From: Facilibium subflavum
GTDB taxonomy: Bacteria > Pseudomonadota > Gammaproteobacteria > Francisellales > Francisellaceae
Assembly (NCBI RefSeq): GCF_003574485.1
Contig: NZ_QLIT01000002.1
Span: 1-50,967 of the forward strand
Direction: 5' to 3'
Length of the DNA: 50,967 nt
In this document: piece by piece, positions 19,341-28,965 of the stretch
How positions within the stretch are numbered: the first letter of the stretch is position 1
How the letters are laid out: the number at the start of each line of letters is the position of its first letter
The notes under the pieces: generated by a model
Told to the model about the DNA's origin: nothing
Seen by the model: the letters and a program-made list of their open reading frames with translations, nothing else
Database searches by the model: none
Translations under genes and position numbers: made by a program

Positions 19341-19766
19341 ATGACTTTAGGAAAGGAAGATTTAAAGCAGGCTGGGCTTAAAATCACCCAGCAGCGATTA
19401 AAGATATTACATATTTTTGAAAATGCGGATAAACGCCATTTATCGGCAGATGATGTTTTTAAGCTGTTACAGCAAAACAATGAAGAAGTTGGTATTGCAA
19501 CTGTATATCGAGTGCTGGCTCAGTTTGAATCTGCAGGTATCTTACAGCGTTTAAATCTGGGTGGTGATCAGGCTGTTTATGAGCTTGAATCTGATGAGCA
19601 TCATGATCATATGATCTGTATTCATTGTCATAAAGTTGAAGAATTTGTTGATGATGTGATTGAGGCAAGACAGATCAAAGCAGTTGAAGAGCATGGTGGG
19701 CAACTGATTGAACATAGTTCGGTTTTATATATTAAGTGCAAAGATTGTTTGAAGAAAAAAAGCTAA
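19341..19766 (+). CDS. fur: Ferric uptake regulator
   Basis: Iron-sensing repressor of 141 residues that binds DNA as a dimer with Fe2+. The N-terminal winged helix contains the recognition segment ATVYRVLAQFESAGIL. The metal-binding region HHDHMICIHCHKVEEF holds the His cluster and a CxxC pair. A second cysteine pair (KCKDC) near the C-terminus is consistent with a structural zinc site. The ATG at 19341 is favoured over an upstream GTG (19326), giving the usual length. Only 1 nt separates it from recF, so the two are probably cotranscribed. Confidence 0.95.
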   Translation: MTLGKEDLKQAGLKITQQRLKILHIFENADKRHLSADDVFKLLQQNNEEVGIATVYRVLAQFESAGILQRLNLGGDQAVYELESDEHHDHMICIHCHKVEEFVDDVIEARQIKAVEEHGGQLIEHSSVLYIKCKDCLKKKS

Positions 19767-19767
19767 A

Positions 19768-20916
19768 ATGCATTTAACGCATTTAAACATACATCATTTT
19801 CGTAACATTGTGTTTGCAGATTTGCCATTGCATTCACGGTTTAACTTGATCTATGGTAATAATGGTTCAGGTAAGACTTCTATCTTAGAAGCCATTTATT
19901 TTTTATCTTTAGGGCGTTCATTTCGCAGTGCTCAGCTATCACGAATTATTCAGTATGAAGCACAGAACTTCCAGCTATTTGGTCGCTTTTTTGACCAAAC
20001 TGAATTAACAATTGGCAGTATGCGCGAGAGAAATGGTAAAAGTGTGATTAAGCTCAATGGCGAAGCACAGCTTTCTCAGTCAGTTTTAACACAAGCATTT
20101 CCTGTGCAATTGTTTAATCCTGAGAGTTTTAACTTACTTAACAGTGGTGCACAACAGCGTTGTAAGTTTTTAGACTGGGGTGCTTTTTATTATGATAATG
20201 CTTTTTTAAAAACATGGCAGCAGGTGAAGCGGCTTGTAAAGCAAAGAAATGCCGCATTAAAACAGCAGTTTCCTCGAAATTACATTGAGATACTGGAAAA
20301 CGAACTGGTAGAGAAATCACAAAGCTTGCATATACAAAGGCAAAACTACTTTGATAAGCTTGCGCCTAAGGTTCAGGAAATCTTATCTGTATTTTCAAAT
20401 CAATTCGCTATTCAGATGAGTTATTTTAAAGGATGGTCATCAGATAAGCCTTTATCAGCCGTTTTAGCAGAACATTACATAATGGATGTGAAAACGGGGA
20501 TAACAAATCATGGGCCACATCGAGCTGATTTGCGTTTTAAAGTGAATGGCCACCCAGCCCAAGATATTCTCTCACGTGGTCAACAGAAACTTTTAATCTG
20601 CGCGATTAAATTGGCACAAGGTGCGCTTTTCTCACAAAAGCGAAAAACAGGTTGTCTTTATTTAGTGGATGATCTTCACTCAGAGTTGGATCAAACGCAT
20701 TTATCCCACTTGTTTGAGAAACTTATGCAAACAAATGGGCAGGTGATTGCGACTTGTATTGAGAGATCGCACTTATCTGATTTATTTAAACCATATGATG
20801 CGCAATATTTCCATGTTAATAATGGCAGATTGTGTGACACAAAGATCAATCAGGAAAATCTGGCACAGCAGGGGTCAAGTGAAAAAACTTTTTTATCAGC
20901 AGGAGAACAACAGTGA
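19768..20916 (+). CDS. recF: DNA replication and repair protein RecF
   Basis: SMC-like ATPase that helps load RecA onto gapped DNA with RecO and RecR. Walker A GNNGSGKTS is at residues 30-38, the ABC signature is replaced by the RecF form ILSRGQQKLL, and Walker B is LYLVDDLHSELD. At 382 residues it is slightly longer than E. coli RecF (357). The usual dnaA-dnaN-recF-gyrB neighbourhood is absent: it follows fur by 1 nt and overlaps the next gene by 4 nt (GTGA). Confidence 0.94.
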   Translation: MHLTHLNIHHFRNIVFADLPLHSRFNLIYGNNGSGKTSILEAIYFLSLGRSFRSAQLSRIIQYEAQNFQLFGRFFDQTELTIGSMRERNGKSVIKLNGEAQLSQSVLTQAFPVQLFNPESFNLLNSGAQQRCKFLDWGAFYYDNAFLKTWQQVKRLVKQRNAALKQQFPRNYIEILENELVEKSQSLHIQRQNYFDKLAPKVQEILSVFSNQFAIQMSYFKGWSSDKPLSAVLAEHYIMDVKTGITNHGPHRADLRFKVNGHPAQDILSRGQQKLLICAIKLAQGALFSQKRKTGCLYLVDDLHSELDQTHLSHLFEKLMQTNGQVIATCIERSHLSDLFKPYDAQYFHVNNGRLCDTKINQENLAQQGSSEKTFLSAGEQQ

Positions 20917-21629
20917 AGAAAAATAATGTATATATTATGATAAGTGCCGCTATTTTATCGATAGGGATTATTGTATTAGGTTATTGTATTTCATATGGCA
21001 TTTTACATTTTCATCAATTTAACCGGTATGTTTCAGTCAAGGGCCTTTCTGATCGGAAGGTTCAAGCAGACAATGTTATATGGAAGATTAACTATAATGC
21101 AACGGCAACAAGCCTAAGTAAGCTATATCAAAAAATAAACACAGATCAGCAGTTAATCAAATCATTTTTGCTTGAAAATGGTATTGATAAAAAGAATATT
21201 TATTTTGGCTCAATCTCAACGAGTCAAAACACTAAGAAGGTGGATAAAAACGGGCAAGAAGAGAGCTCATATATTGAATATAGTTCATATGGCGATGTGA
21301 CCGTTACAACATCTCAGGTAACATTAATTCAGTCATTATCACAAAAGGTTATAGACCTTGTTTCAAAGGATGTGTTAATCAGCAGTAACGATGTGCAGTA
21401 TTATTATACAAAGCTAAATGAAATCAAGCCAGAAATGCTAAAACTTGCAACAAATAATGCCAAGCTTGCCGCGTGGAAATTTGCAGAAAATGCCCAGGCA
21501 AATTTAGGTTCATTAAGACAGGCAAGCCAAGGCTTGTTTACGATTAGTAATGCAGATCACAGTTATGGGAACAGTGATCCATCTAAAGTGATCAGAGTTG
21601 TTGTCAATGCTGAGTATTTTATAAAGTAG
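20913..21629 (+). CDS. SIMPL-domain (DUF541) envelope protein
   Basis: Protein of 238 residues with one N-terminal membrane segment (about 7-30), followed by a periplasmic SIMPL domain. The start of that domain reads VSVKGLSDRKVQADNVIWKI, typical of the family. E. coli YggE is the best-known relative, and a role in envelope stress has been proposed there. Function here is unknown. GTG start overlaps the recF stop. The 116 nt after it hold no gene. Confidence 0.82.
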   Translation: MKKNNVYIMISAAILSIGIIVLGYCISYGILHFHQFNRYVSVKGLSDRKVQADNVIWKINYNATATSLSKLYQKINTDQQLIKSFLLENGIDKKNIYFGSISTSQNTKKVDKNGQEESSYIEYSSYGDVTVTTSQVTLIQSLSQKVIDLVSKDVLISSNDVQYYYTKLNEIKPEMLKLATNNAKLAAWKFAENAQANLGSLRQASQGLFTISNADHSYGNSDPSKVIRVVVNAEYFIK

Positions 21630-21745
21630 TCTAAAGGTCGTTTGCCTTAAGTCAGATTATCAAGGTGATATTTCAATATACCTCATTATATGGGAGAATA
21701 ATGCAATACGTATATTAACTTAACTTGTGTGGAAGTGCTGAAAAT

Positions 21746-24448
21746 ATGTTTCCTATTTTGTATTACAAAGATTTAGACTATTCTGGGTTAAAGAGTAAAT
21801 TTGATAAAGTGGTTACTTCACTGTCGCAGGGTGATTTTAAGTCGGCGGATGTTAAAAAACTTAAGCCAACTGGGTATTTTCGTGCGAAATTAGACGATAC
21901 AAATCGATTGTTGTTTTTGCCTGTTAAACATCAAGGACATACCCACTTTTTGATGTTGGAAGTGATTAAAAATCACGATTATAATAAATCAAGGTTTTTA
22001 GCTGGATCAGAGCTTAAAGAAGAAAATATTATTGCAAATGATATGAGTCAGCAGAATATTTCTTATGATATGAAGTTTGTACAAAAGAACAGGCCTGTTC
22101 GGTTACTTGATAAATTTATTATGTTCGATGATAGGCAAGATGATATCATCCAACATCCATTGCCATTAATTATTATCGGTTCTGCAGGAAGTGGTAAAAC
22201 ATCAGTAACGTTGGAAAAATTAAAAACCTTAACGGGGCATTGTTTATATATTAGCTTATCAAGTTATCTTGTCAGCCATACTCAAAAAATTTATTATGCG
22301 CATGGCTACCAAAATTCGGACCAAGAGCTGGACTTTTTGTCTTTTGAGGAATTTTTAGAGACCATTAAAATCCCAGGTGGAAAGGAAATTACTGCAAGTG
22401 AGTTTATGAAATGGTTCCATAATCAGGCGACATCAAAAAATATTAAAGATGGCCGTAAATTATTTGAAGAGTTTCGTGGCGTGATTACAGGTGCTGATGC
22501 ATCAGTGAACTATTTGTCAAAGGATAGATATATGTCACTAGGTGTCAAGCAATCAATTTATCTTGAAGAACAAAGGCAAGAAGTGTATCAGCTTTTTGAA
22601 AAATATTTGAACTTCCTGAAAAAAGAGAATTACCATGACAGTAATATCACCGCCAATGAATACCAATCATTGGCTGAAAAAAAGTATGATGCAGTTGTTA
22701 TTGACGAGGTGCAGGACTTTACCAATAGTCAACTGTCGCTAGTATTAAATTCGTTAAAGCAAAGCGGGCAGTTTTTGCTTTGTGGCGATGCGAACCAAAT
22801 TGTGCATCCCAACTTTTTTTCTTGGTCAAATTTAAAATCCTACTTTCATACGACAGATGCGTTTCACACGCATAAAATTACACAAATTTTAACAAAAAAT
22901 TACCGAAACTCTCCTGAAGTTACTGAGTTAGCCAATAGAATTTTAAAGTTTAAAAATTACCGTTTTGGTTCTGTTGATAAAGAGAGTCATTATTTGGTGG
23001 AGAGTGTCTCACAATCAACAGGAGAAGTGAGTTGTTTAGGGATGACGCCTAAAATTGTCAAAGAGTTTAATGAGAAAACTTCAAGCTCAATCCATTATGC
23101 TGTGCTGGTCTTGCATGAAAGCGATAAAGCCAAAGCAGCCTTGCATTTTAAAACACCTTTGATATTTACGGTGCAAGAAGCAAAAGGGTTAGAGTACCAA
23201 AACATTATTTTATATAACTTTATTTCTAATGAATCAAGATATACTGAGATCGCAAAAGGCATGGATGCATCATATCTAACCGTGGATTTTGAGTATGCCA
23301 GAGCAAAAAAGAAAACAGATAAGTCGCTTGAGACGTATAAGTTTTATATTAATGCCTTGTATGTCGCTGTAACAAGATCTGTTAAAAATGTATATCTTAT
23401 CGAAGAGGTGCCGAAACATCGCTTTTTGCAATTGCTTGAGGTTAATGAAATTAACAACTTGTTGCTGCAGGAGGAAACTTCCTCATCTGATGAGTGGCAG
23501 AAAGAGGCCAGTAAACTTGCCATGCAAGGCAAAAAAGAGCAAGCACAAGCCATTGAAGAAAAAGTGTTGAAAAAACAGCAAGTCCCTTGGGAAGTGATCA
23601 ACAAAGATGTTTTACAACAACTGATTCAAAAGTGTTTAGTTACAAAAAAAGTGTCTAAGAAAGAACAAATTACGCTTTTAAACTATGCACTTGTTTACAA
23701 CGATCAAAAATTAATAACGCAGCTGACTCAATTTGGGCTTAAAGCAGCACAGAATCTTAATAAATCGATGACGCTTTTAGAAGATGCTTATTTTCGTGAG
23801 TATATGTATCGAAACAGCACAGCCATGCTGGGAAATATTAATCGTTATGGTATAGCGTTTCGTAATACCTTTAACATGACACCACTTATGTGTGCAGCTT
23901 ATGTCGGTAATAGCGAGCATATTGCTGAGTTAACTCAGTTAGGTGCCGATATTAATGAGGTGGATAATAATAATCAAACGGCTTTGTTTATCGCGTTATC
24001 AAAAGCCACTAAGGATGATAAATACCTTAAAAACAAATTGCCAGATATTTATCAAACGCTTATTCCAGATGCGATTTCACTGCAAATTAATGATAAGTTA
24101 ATCAAGATTCCTGCACATAAAGGGGAATTTTTATTGTTATTGTGGATGATGATGTATTTAAGGTATGAAAGCCATAACGTTAAGCCTGGGTTGATATTAG
24201 CGTTTACTGCGGTTAAGTTGTTTGAAATGTTTTCAAGTTTTAGTGATAAAATAACGCCAGTATTTCGTAAAAAAAGACAGTATATAAGCAGCATTCTATC
24301 TAAAAATGAAGTTAATAGTACACACCCATACAATTATAAACTTTTCAAACGGATCAAGCGTGGTGTATATACTGTGAATCCTGATGTAAAAATGCGAATA
24401 AGTGGTGAGTGGGTCAATGTGAGTGAAATGAGCGATCATGAAGCTTAA
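21746..24448 (+). CDS. Large protein: RelE-like N-terminus, UvrD/Rep-type SF1 helicase, ankyrin repeat, C-terminal unknown domain
   Basis: A 900-residue protein from ATG 21746 (an in-frame TTG lies 21 nt upstream). Residues 1-85 resemble the RelE/ParE fold: a basic helix, then VKKLKPTGYFRAKLDDTNRL, then LEVIKNHDYNKSRF. The helicase core carries Walker A GSAGSGKTS (145-153), Walker B VVIDEVQD (317-324), KNYRNSPE (motif IV region, about 384-391), TVQEAKGLEYQ (motif V) and LYVAVTRS (motif VI, about 538-545). Residues ~711-755 match one or two ankyrin repeats (NMTPLMCAAYVGNSEHI). The C-terminal 150 residues hold a hydrophobic patch and a LFKRIKRGVYTVNP segment. The layout recalls TRANK1-like bacterial helicases. 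Function is unknown; it is not standard UvrD, Rep or PcrA. Confidence 0.78.
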   Translation: MFPILYYKDLDYSGLKSKFDKVVTSLSQGDFKSADVKKLKPTGYFRAKLDDTNRLLFLPVKHQGHTHFLMLEVIKNHDYNKSRFLAGSELKEENIIANDMSQQNISYDMKFVQKNRPVRLLDKFIMFDDRQDDIIQHPLPLIIIGSAGSGKTSVTLEKLKTLTGHCLYISLSSYLVSHTQKIYYAHGYQNSDQELDFLSFEEFLETIKIPGGKEITASEFMKWFHNQATSKNIKDGRKLFEEFRGVITGADASVNYLSKDRYMSLGVKQSIYLEEQRQEVYQLFEKYLNFLKKENYHDSNITANEYQSLAEKKYDAVVIDEVQDFTNSQLSLVLNSLKQSGQFLLCGDANQIVHPNFFSWSNLKSYFHTTDAFHTHKITQILTKNYRNSPEVTELANRILKFKNYRFGSVDKESHYLVESVSQSTGEVSCLGMTPKIVKEFNEKTSSSIHYAVLVLHESDKAKAALHFKTPLIFTVQEAKGLEYQNIILYNFISNESRYTEIAKGMDASYLTVDFEYARAKKKTDKSLETYKFYINALYVAVTRSVKNVYLIEEVPKHRFLQLLEVNEINNLLLQEETSSSDEWQKEASKLAMQGKKEQAQAIEEKVLKKQQVPWEVINKDVLQQLIQKCLVTKKVSKKEQITLLNYALVYNDQKLITQLTQFGLKAAQNLNKSMTLLEDAYFREYMYRNSTAMLGNINRYGIAFRNTFNMTPLMCAAYVGNSEHIAELTQLGADINEVDNNNQTALFIALSKATKDDKYLKNKLPDIYQTLIPDAISLQINDKLIKIPAHKGEFLLLLWMMMYLRYESHNVKPGLILAFTAVKLFEMFSSFSDKITPVFRKKRQYISSILSKNEVNSTHPYNYKLFKRIKRGVYTVNPDVKMRISGEWVNVSEMSDHEA

Positions 24449-25350
24449 TGCTTATTGGTCTTCATTAAAACGGTAAGTAATACGATCGCACTAATAATCA
24501 ATACAACCCCTATCCAGGAAATGAGGTTTAATCCCTCATTATAGAAAATTCTTCCCCACAAAAGGCCAACAATGGATGCGACACCGCCAACCAAAGAGTA
24601 ATAAACCGGTCCTGCCAGTTTGATTAGGATAAATAAAACGATGTAGCCGGCACTTGATAGGATGATTTCAAGTAAAATCAGCCAGTCATTGGTGTTAAGC
24701 GGGAAGCTTATTGGGTAAAACTTATGCATCAAAAATGTCAGTGGTGTCAAACAAATCGATGAGATGATCAGCATACCTAAGGATAGGCTTAAAGAATTAC
24801 TTGGCATTGGACGAAAGGCAGAAATCCATACCGCACAAAGTGAGAATGACAAAGGCGCAATCAAAGTAATAATGCTCCAAGGGATATTATGCAGGCTTGG
24901 CAGAGATGAATTACTGATAATGGTTAAAAAGATGCCTAAAAAGCCAATAAGAACAAGTAAAAATCGCTGATAGGTAAAGCGTTCCAATGCAAATAAGATA
25001 GACAAAGGAAAGGTTAAAATGGGCACGGTATTTACTAAAACGGTTAAAATACCTGAAGGGATGTGCTGTGCGGCAAAATACATCATGGTGTTGGGTATCG
25101 CGATACCCAAAACACCACAGGCGATATAATAACGAATATAATTGGGTTTAATTGAAAAAGGGATCTTGGCGCTTATCACAACCAAAATCAAGAAGATCAT
25201 GGGACCTATGGATTGCCAAAAGCCATAACCTAAGGGATGTACACCGTGGGTCATGCAATACCTGGCAATAGTATAGCCTGACCCCCAAAGTGTCCCAAGC
25301 AGCAATAACAGCAGTACGGATTGTAGCGATTTGGATCGAAATAAACGCAT
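24445..25350 (-). CDS. EamA/DMT-family transporter
   Basis: Inner-membrane protein of 301 residues with ten predicted helices in two EamA halves, the drug/metabolite transporter pattern. The first half begins LLLLLGTLWGSGYTIARYC and the second half has GPVYYSLVGGVASIVGLLWG. These proteins export amino acids, nucleobases or drugs; substrate unknown. Its start overlaps the ubiD stop by 1 nt (TAATG), so it is probably in the ubiD transcription unit. Its stop overlaps the convergent helicase stop by 4 nt. Confidence 0.87.
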   Translation of the reverse strand: MRLFRSKSLQSVLLLLLLGTLWGSGYTIARYCMTHGVHPLGYGFWQSIGPMIFLILVVISAKIPFSIKPNYIRYYIACGVLGIAIPNTMMYFAAQHIPSGILTVLVNTVPILTFPLSILFALERFTYQRFLLVLIGFLGIFLTIISNSSLPSLHNIPWSIITLIAPLSFSLCAVWISAFRPMPSNSLSLSLGMLIISSICLTPLTFLMHKFYPISFPLNTNDWLILLEIILSSAGYIVLFILIKLAGPVYYSLVGGVASIVGLLWGRIFYNEGLNLISWIGVVLIISAIVLLTVLMKTNKH

Positions 25351-26822
25351 TAGATGTCTAACTTATGCCACATCTGGTCAATTTTATCGATGATATCCTG
25401 GCGCATTTCAATCTTTTTCCCCCATTCACGCGTTGTTTCTCCTTGCATTTTATTGGTAGCATCTAAGCCCATTTTTGACCCTAAGCTTGATACGGGTGAG
25501 GCAAAGTCTAAATAGTCAATAGGTGTGTTGTCAATTAAAGTTGTATCACGGGTTGGGTCCATACGTGTTGTAATTGCCCAGATGACATCTTCCCAGTTTC
25601 TGACATTGATATCATCATCAACCACAATGACAAACTTGGTGTACATAAACTGTCTTAAAAAAGACCATACACCCATCATGACACGCTTGGCATGTCCTGG
25701 GTATTGTTTTTTAATACTCACCACAGCCATGCGATACGAGCAGCCTTCAGGCGGTAAATAGAAATCAATGATTTCAGGGAATTGTCGCTGAATAATCGGT
25801 ACAAAAATCTCATTAAAAGCCACCCCTAAAACAGCAGGCTCATCCGGTGGTCTTCCTGTGTAGGTACTATGATAGATGGGGTTTTTACGATGGGTTATTT
25901 TTTCAACCGTAAATACAGGAAATGTTTCTACTTCGTTGTAATATCCCGTATGATCACCAAAGGGGCCTTCTTCTGCAATATCGTGAGGATAGATAAAGCC
26001 TTCTAAAATTATCTCAGCATGTGCTGGCACCTGAATCTCTTCACCGTGAAGTGAAGAGTTGACAAGTTCAGTTTTACCACCACGCAATAATCCGGCAAAG
26101 GCATATTCTGATAGTGTATCGGGAATTGGTGTCACTGCCGCTAATGTTGTTGCAGGATCAGCCCCTAGTGCGACACATACAGGAAATGGCTTATCTGGAT
26201 ATTTCTGGCACCAGGCTTGATAATCTAATGCACCACCACGGTGATGTAACCAGCGCATAATAAGTTTATTCTTGCCAATGACTTGTTGGCGATAAATACC
26301 CAGATTTAAACGTTCCTTTCGAATACTGTTGGTGATTGTTAATCCCCAGGTAATTAAAGGGGCGGCATCTTCAGGCCAGCAGGTTTGAATAGGCATTTTA
26401 TAAAAATCAATGGCATCTTTTTCAATAATAACTTCTTGGCAAGGCGCTTTTTTGATGACTTTTGGTGACATTTTTAATACCTGCTTTAACACAGGCAGCT
26501 TATCCCAGGCATCTTTTAAGCCTTTAGGTGGTTCGGGTTCTTTCAAATAAGCTAAAAGCTTACCAATCTCACGCAATTTGCTGGCATCTTCGGCACCCAA
26601 GGCCAAAGCGATTCTTTGCTCGGTACCAAATAGATTGGTTAACACCGGCATATCAAAGCCTTCTGGGTTGTTAAACAATAATGCAGGACCCTTGTTGTGC
26701 AGCACGCGTGATGAGATCTCCGTCATCTCTAAAAAAGGAGAAATGGCTTGTTTGATACGTTTGAGTTCTCCATTTTGTTCTAAATAGTCAAGAAACCCGC
26801 GTAAGTCTTTGTAATGTAACAT
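25350..26822 (-). CDS. ubiD: UbiD-family 3-octaprenyl-4-hydroxybenzoate decarboxylase
   Basis: Prenylated-FMN-dependent decarboxylase of ubiquinone biosynthesis, 490 residues as in E. coli UbiD (about 497). The N-terminal [19 protein letters not shown], the TWGLTITNS and [10 protein letters not shown] blocks (catalytic E-R-E set) and the final DATNKM region are present. UbiX, which makes the cofactor, is not in the window. It is the first gene of a two-gene unit with the DMT transporter. Confidence 0.95.
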   Translation of the reverse strand: MLHYKDLRGFLDYLEQNGELKRIKQAISPFLEMTEISSRVLHNKGPALLFNNPEGFDMPVLTNLFGTEQRIALALGAEDASKLREIGKLLAYLKEPEPPKGLKDAWDKLPVLKQVLKMSPKVIKKAPCQEVIIEKDAIDFYKMPIQTCWPEDAAPLITWGLTITNSIRKERLNLGIYRQQVIGKNKLIMRWLHHRGGALDYQAWCQKYPDKPFPVCVALGADPATTLAAVTPIPDTLSEYAFAGLLRGGKTELVNSSLHGEEIQVPAHAEIILEGFIYPHDIAEEGPFGDHTGYYNEVETFPVFTVEKITHRKNPIYHSTYTGRPPDEPAVLGVAFNEIFVPIIQRQFPEIIDFYLPPEGCSYRMAVVSIKKQYPGHAKRVMMGVWSFLRQFMYTKFVIVVDDDINVRNWEDVIWAITTRMDPTRDTTLIDNTPIDYLDFASPVSSLGSKMGLDATNKMQGETTREWGKKIEMRQDIIDKIDQMWHKLDI

Positions 26823-26920
26823 GGTTGCAATTGCAGATAAGTTCTAAATTACTTTGTATCTTAACGGCTTTGTGCACGAAATCAAGCCAAATATAGTTTG
26901 TATCTCAGATAGCTGTTGAT

Positions 26921-28015
26921 TTATTGTGACCTATTATTTAAACTATCCAGCACATCAGGATCATCAAAATCATCCCAGTCTTCAGCATCATCAAAATCAT
27001 CGGCAAAATCATCATCAAAGTCATCAAACATATCATCATATTGATATAATTGATTCGCATCATCACGTAAGGCTTTAATCAGTATTTGCATGTCTTTGGG
27101 TGGCTTTGCTTCAAACGTTACGATTTCTTTTGTAACTGGGTGTTTGAAACTGAGTTTGTAGGCGTGTAAGGCCTGGCGTTTAAAGTCTCTTAAGATTTGA
27201 TCTAATTCAGCTGAAATGCCCCTAGGTAGTTTAAGCCTTGAATTATATAATGGGTCACCGACTAAAGGTGCGCGTACATGTTGCATATGAACGCGGATTT
27301 GATGAGTGCGTCCGGTTTCAAGCTTGCAGCGGATACGAGTATGTCCACGGTAGCGCTCAAGAATCATAAAATGCGTGATCGCCTCTTTTCCTGTTGGTGT
27401 TACAGCCATTTTAAGTCGATTGTGCGGGCTTCTGCCAATTTTTGTTTTAATCGTGCCGCCTGTGGTAATATAACCTGTGGCAATGGCTTCATATTCACGT
27501 TTTACCTGTCTTTTAGATAATTGACTGACTAATGCATTATGCGCAACCAGGCTTTTAGCTGCGACCATAAGCCCTGAAGTATCTTTATCTAGCCGATGTA
27601 CAATTCCCGCTCTTGGGATTGATTCAAAGGCTTTGTCGTGGGCAAGTAAGGCATTTGACAATGTGCCTGTTGTATTGCCAGCACCAGGGTGTACAACCAT
27701 CCCAGCAGGTTTGTTGATGACAATAATATCCTCATCTTCATAGATGATATCAAGATCCATGCTTTCTGCCAGCCACTTTGTCTGTGCTTCAAGCTTGGCA
27801 TCAATCGTGATGTGTTCGCCGCCGATAATTTTATCTTTGGCTTTCTTTTCTTGGCCATTGACAAGAATATCGCCTTGTTTAAGCCATTTTTGTAATTGAG
27901 CGCGAGAATAATCGCTAAATAGTTGGCTTAAGACCTGATCAAGTCGTTTTCCAGCAAATGATTCTGGTACAATAACGCTTTGATGAACAGCTTCAAATGC
28001 GGTATGATGTGGCAC
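26921..28015 (-). CDS. rluD: 23S rRNA pseudouridine synthase RluD with Asp-rich C-terminal extension
   Basis: Forms pseudouridines in helix 69 of 23S rRNA. The N-terminal S4 RNA-binding domain (about 20-75, motif RLDQVLSQLF) precedes the RluA-type catalytic domain with HRLDKDTSGLM, whose Asp (D143) is catalytic. The protein is 364 residues, about 38 longer than E. coli RluD (326). The excess is a C-terminal tail from about residue 318 that carries 20 aspartates in 47 residues, alternating with Phe, Trp and Tyr. Upstream is divergent bamD, a pairing also seen in other gammaproteobacteria. The tail's function is unknown. Confidence 0.93.
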   Translation of the reverse strand: MPHHTAFEAVHQSVIVPESFAGKRLDQVLSQLFSDYSRAQLQKWLKQGDILVNGQEKKAKDKIIGGEHITIDAKLEAQTKWLAESMDLDIIYEDEDIIVINKPAGMVVHPGAGNTTGTLSNALLAHDKAFESIPRAGIVHRLDKDTSGLMVAAKSLVAHNALVSQLSKRQVKREYEAIATGYITTGGTIKTKIGRSPHNRLKMAVTPTGKEAITHFMILERYRGHTRIRCKLETGRTHQIRVHMQHVRAPLVGDPLYNSRLKLPRGISAELDQILRDFKRQALHAYKLSFKHPVTKEIVTFEAKPPKDMQILIKALRDDANQLYQYDDMFDDFDDDFADDFDDAEDWDDFDDPDVLDSLNNRSQ

Positions 28016-28095
28016 AAAATAATCCTAATGTTTACATAATTGACGCTTATTTTAACCAATAAACGTGATAAACGGGAATAAATAAAGGCAAATAA

Positions 28096-28896
28096 ATGAA
28101 AAAGATCGCTTTGACAATGCTTGGCGCAGCTGCGTTAGCCTTTCTATCAGGATGTGCAAGTACTGATAATAAACCCTTGCCTTATCAAGGTGAAAGTGCG
28201 CAATATATTTATGCCAAAGGGCATGAGCAAGTCCAGGATGCGGATTATTATAAGGCAATTGCAACTTTTCGCTCACTGAATTCACAATACCCTTTTGGTA
28301 AGTATACAGAACGTGGAAATTTAGATTTGATCTATGCATATTATCAGGATGATCAGCCAGAAATGGCCTTGGGACTTGCGAACCAATTTATTAAAGTATA
28401 CCCAAGTTCAAAGCATTTAGGTTATGTCTATTACATGATGGGCGTGATCAATTTTGATAATGGTCGAGGCTTTTTACAGCGTTATTTGCCTTATGATATG
28501 TCTTTGCATGATCCACAGGCGTATCTTCAGGCCTTTCGTGAATTAAAGCGTGCCGTAGAGCTTAATCCCAAAGCAAGTTATGTCTCTGATGCAAAGCGTC
28601 GAATGGTATATATCAATAATATGGTAGGGCGATATCAGTACAATATTGCAGAATTTTATTTTGACAGAGAAGCTTATGTTGCGGCAATTAATCGTGCAAA
28701 AGTGGTGATTGAAGAATACCCACAAAGTAATGCAGTAGAAGATGCGATTGTCTTAATGGTCAAAGCCTATGATATTTTAAAAATGCCTGAACTGTCACAG
28801 AAGTATTTGGATTTATTAAAACTTAATTATCCAAATGATGCTTATCTGAAAACATTAGAAGATACCGCAAAACGTAAAACGGTTATTTTTAAGTAA
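28096..28896 (+). CDS. bamD: Outer-membrane assembly lipoprotein BamD
   Basis: Essential lipoprotein of the BAM complex that inserts beta-barrel proteins into the outer membrane. The 266-residue precursor has a signal peptide and lipobox LSGC (C20). TPR-like repeats follow: DADYYKAIATFRSLNSQYPF, EMALGLANQFIKVYPSSKH, and EAYVAAINRAKVVIEEYPQS. The order and spacing match BamD/ComL. It diverges from rluD. Confidence 0.95.
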   Translation: MKKIALTMLGAAALAFLSGCASTDNKPLPYQGESAQYIYAKGHEQVQDADYYKAIATFRSLNSQYPFGKYTERGNLDLIYAYYQDDQPEMALGLANQFIKVYPSSKHLGYVYYMMGVINFDNGRGFLQRYLPYDMSLHDPQAYLQAFRELKRAVELNPKASYVSDAKRRMVYINNMVGRYQYNIAEFYFDREAYVAAINRAKVVIEEYPQSNAVEDAIVLMVKAYDILKMPELSQKYLDLLKLNYPNDAYLKTLEDTAKRKTVIFK

Positions 28897-28965
28897 TTTA
28901 ATAGCATAACAGACGTTTAATTTTGATGATGATTATTCAAACTAAAAATATAAAAAGGGTAAATT

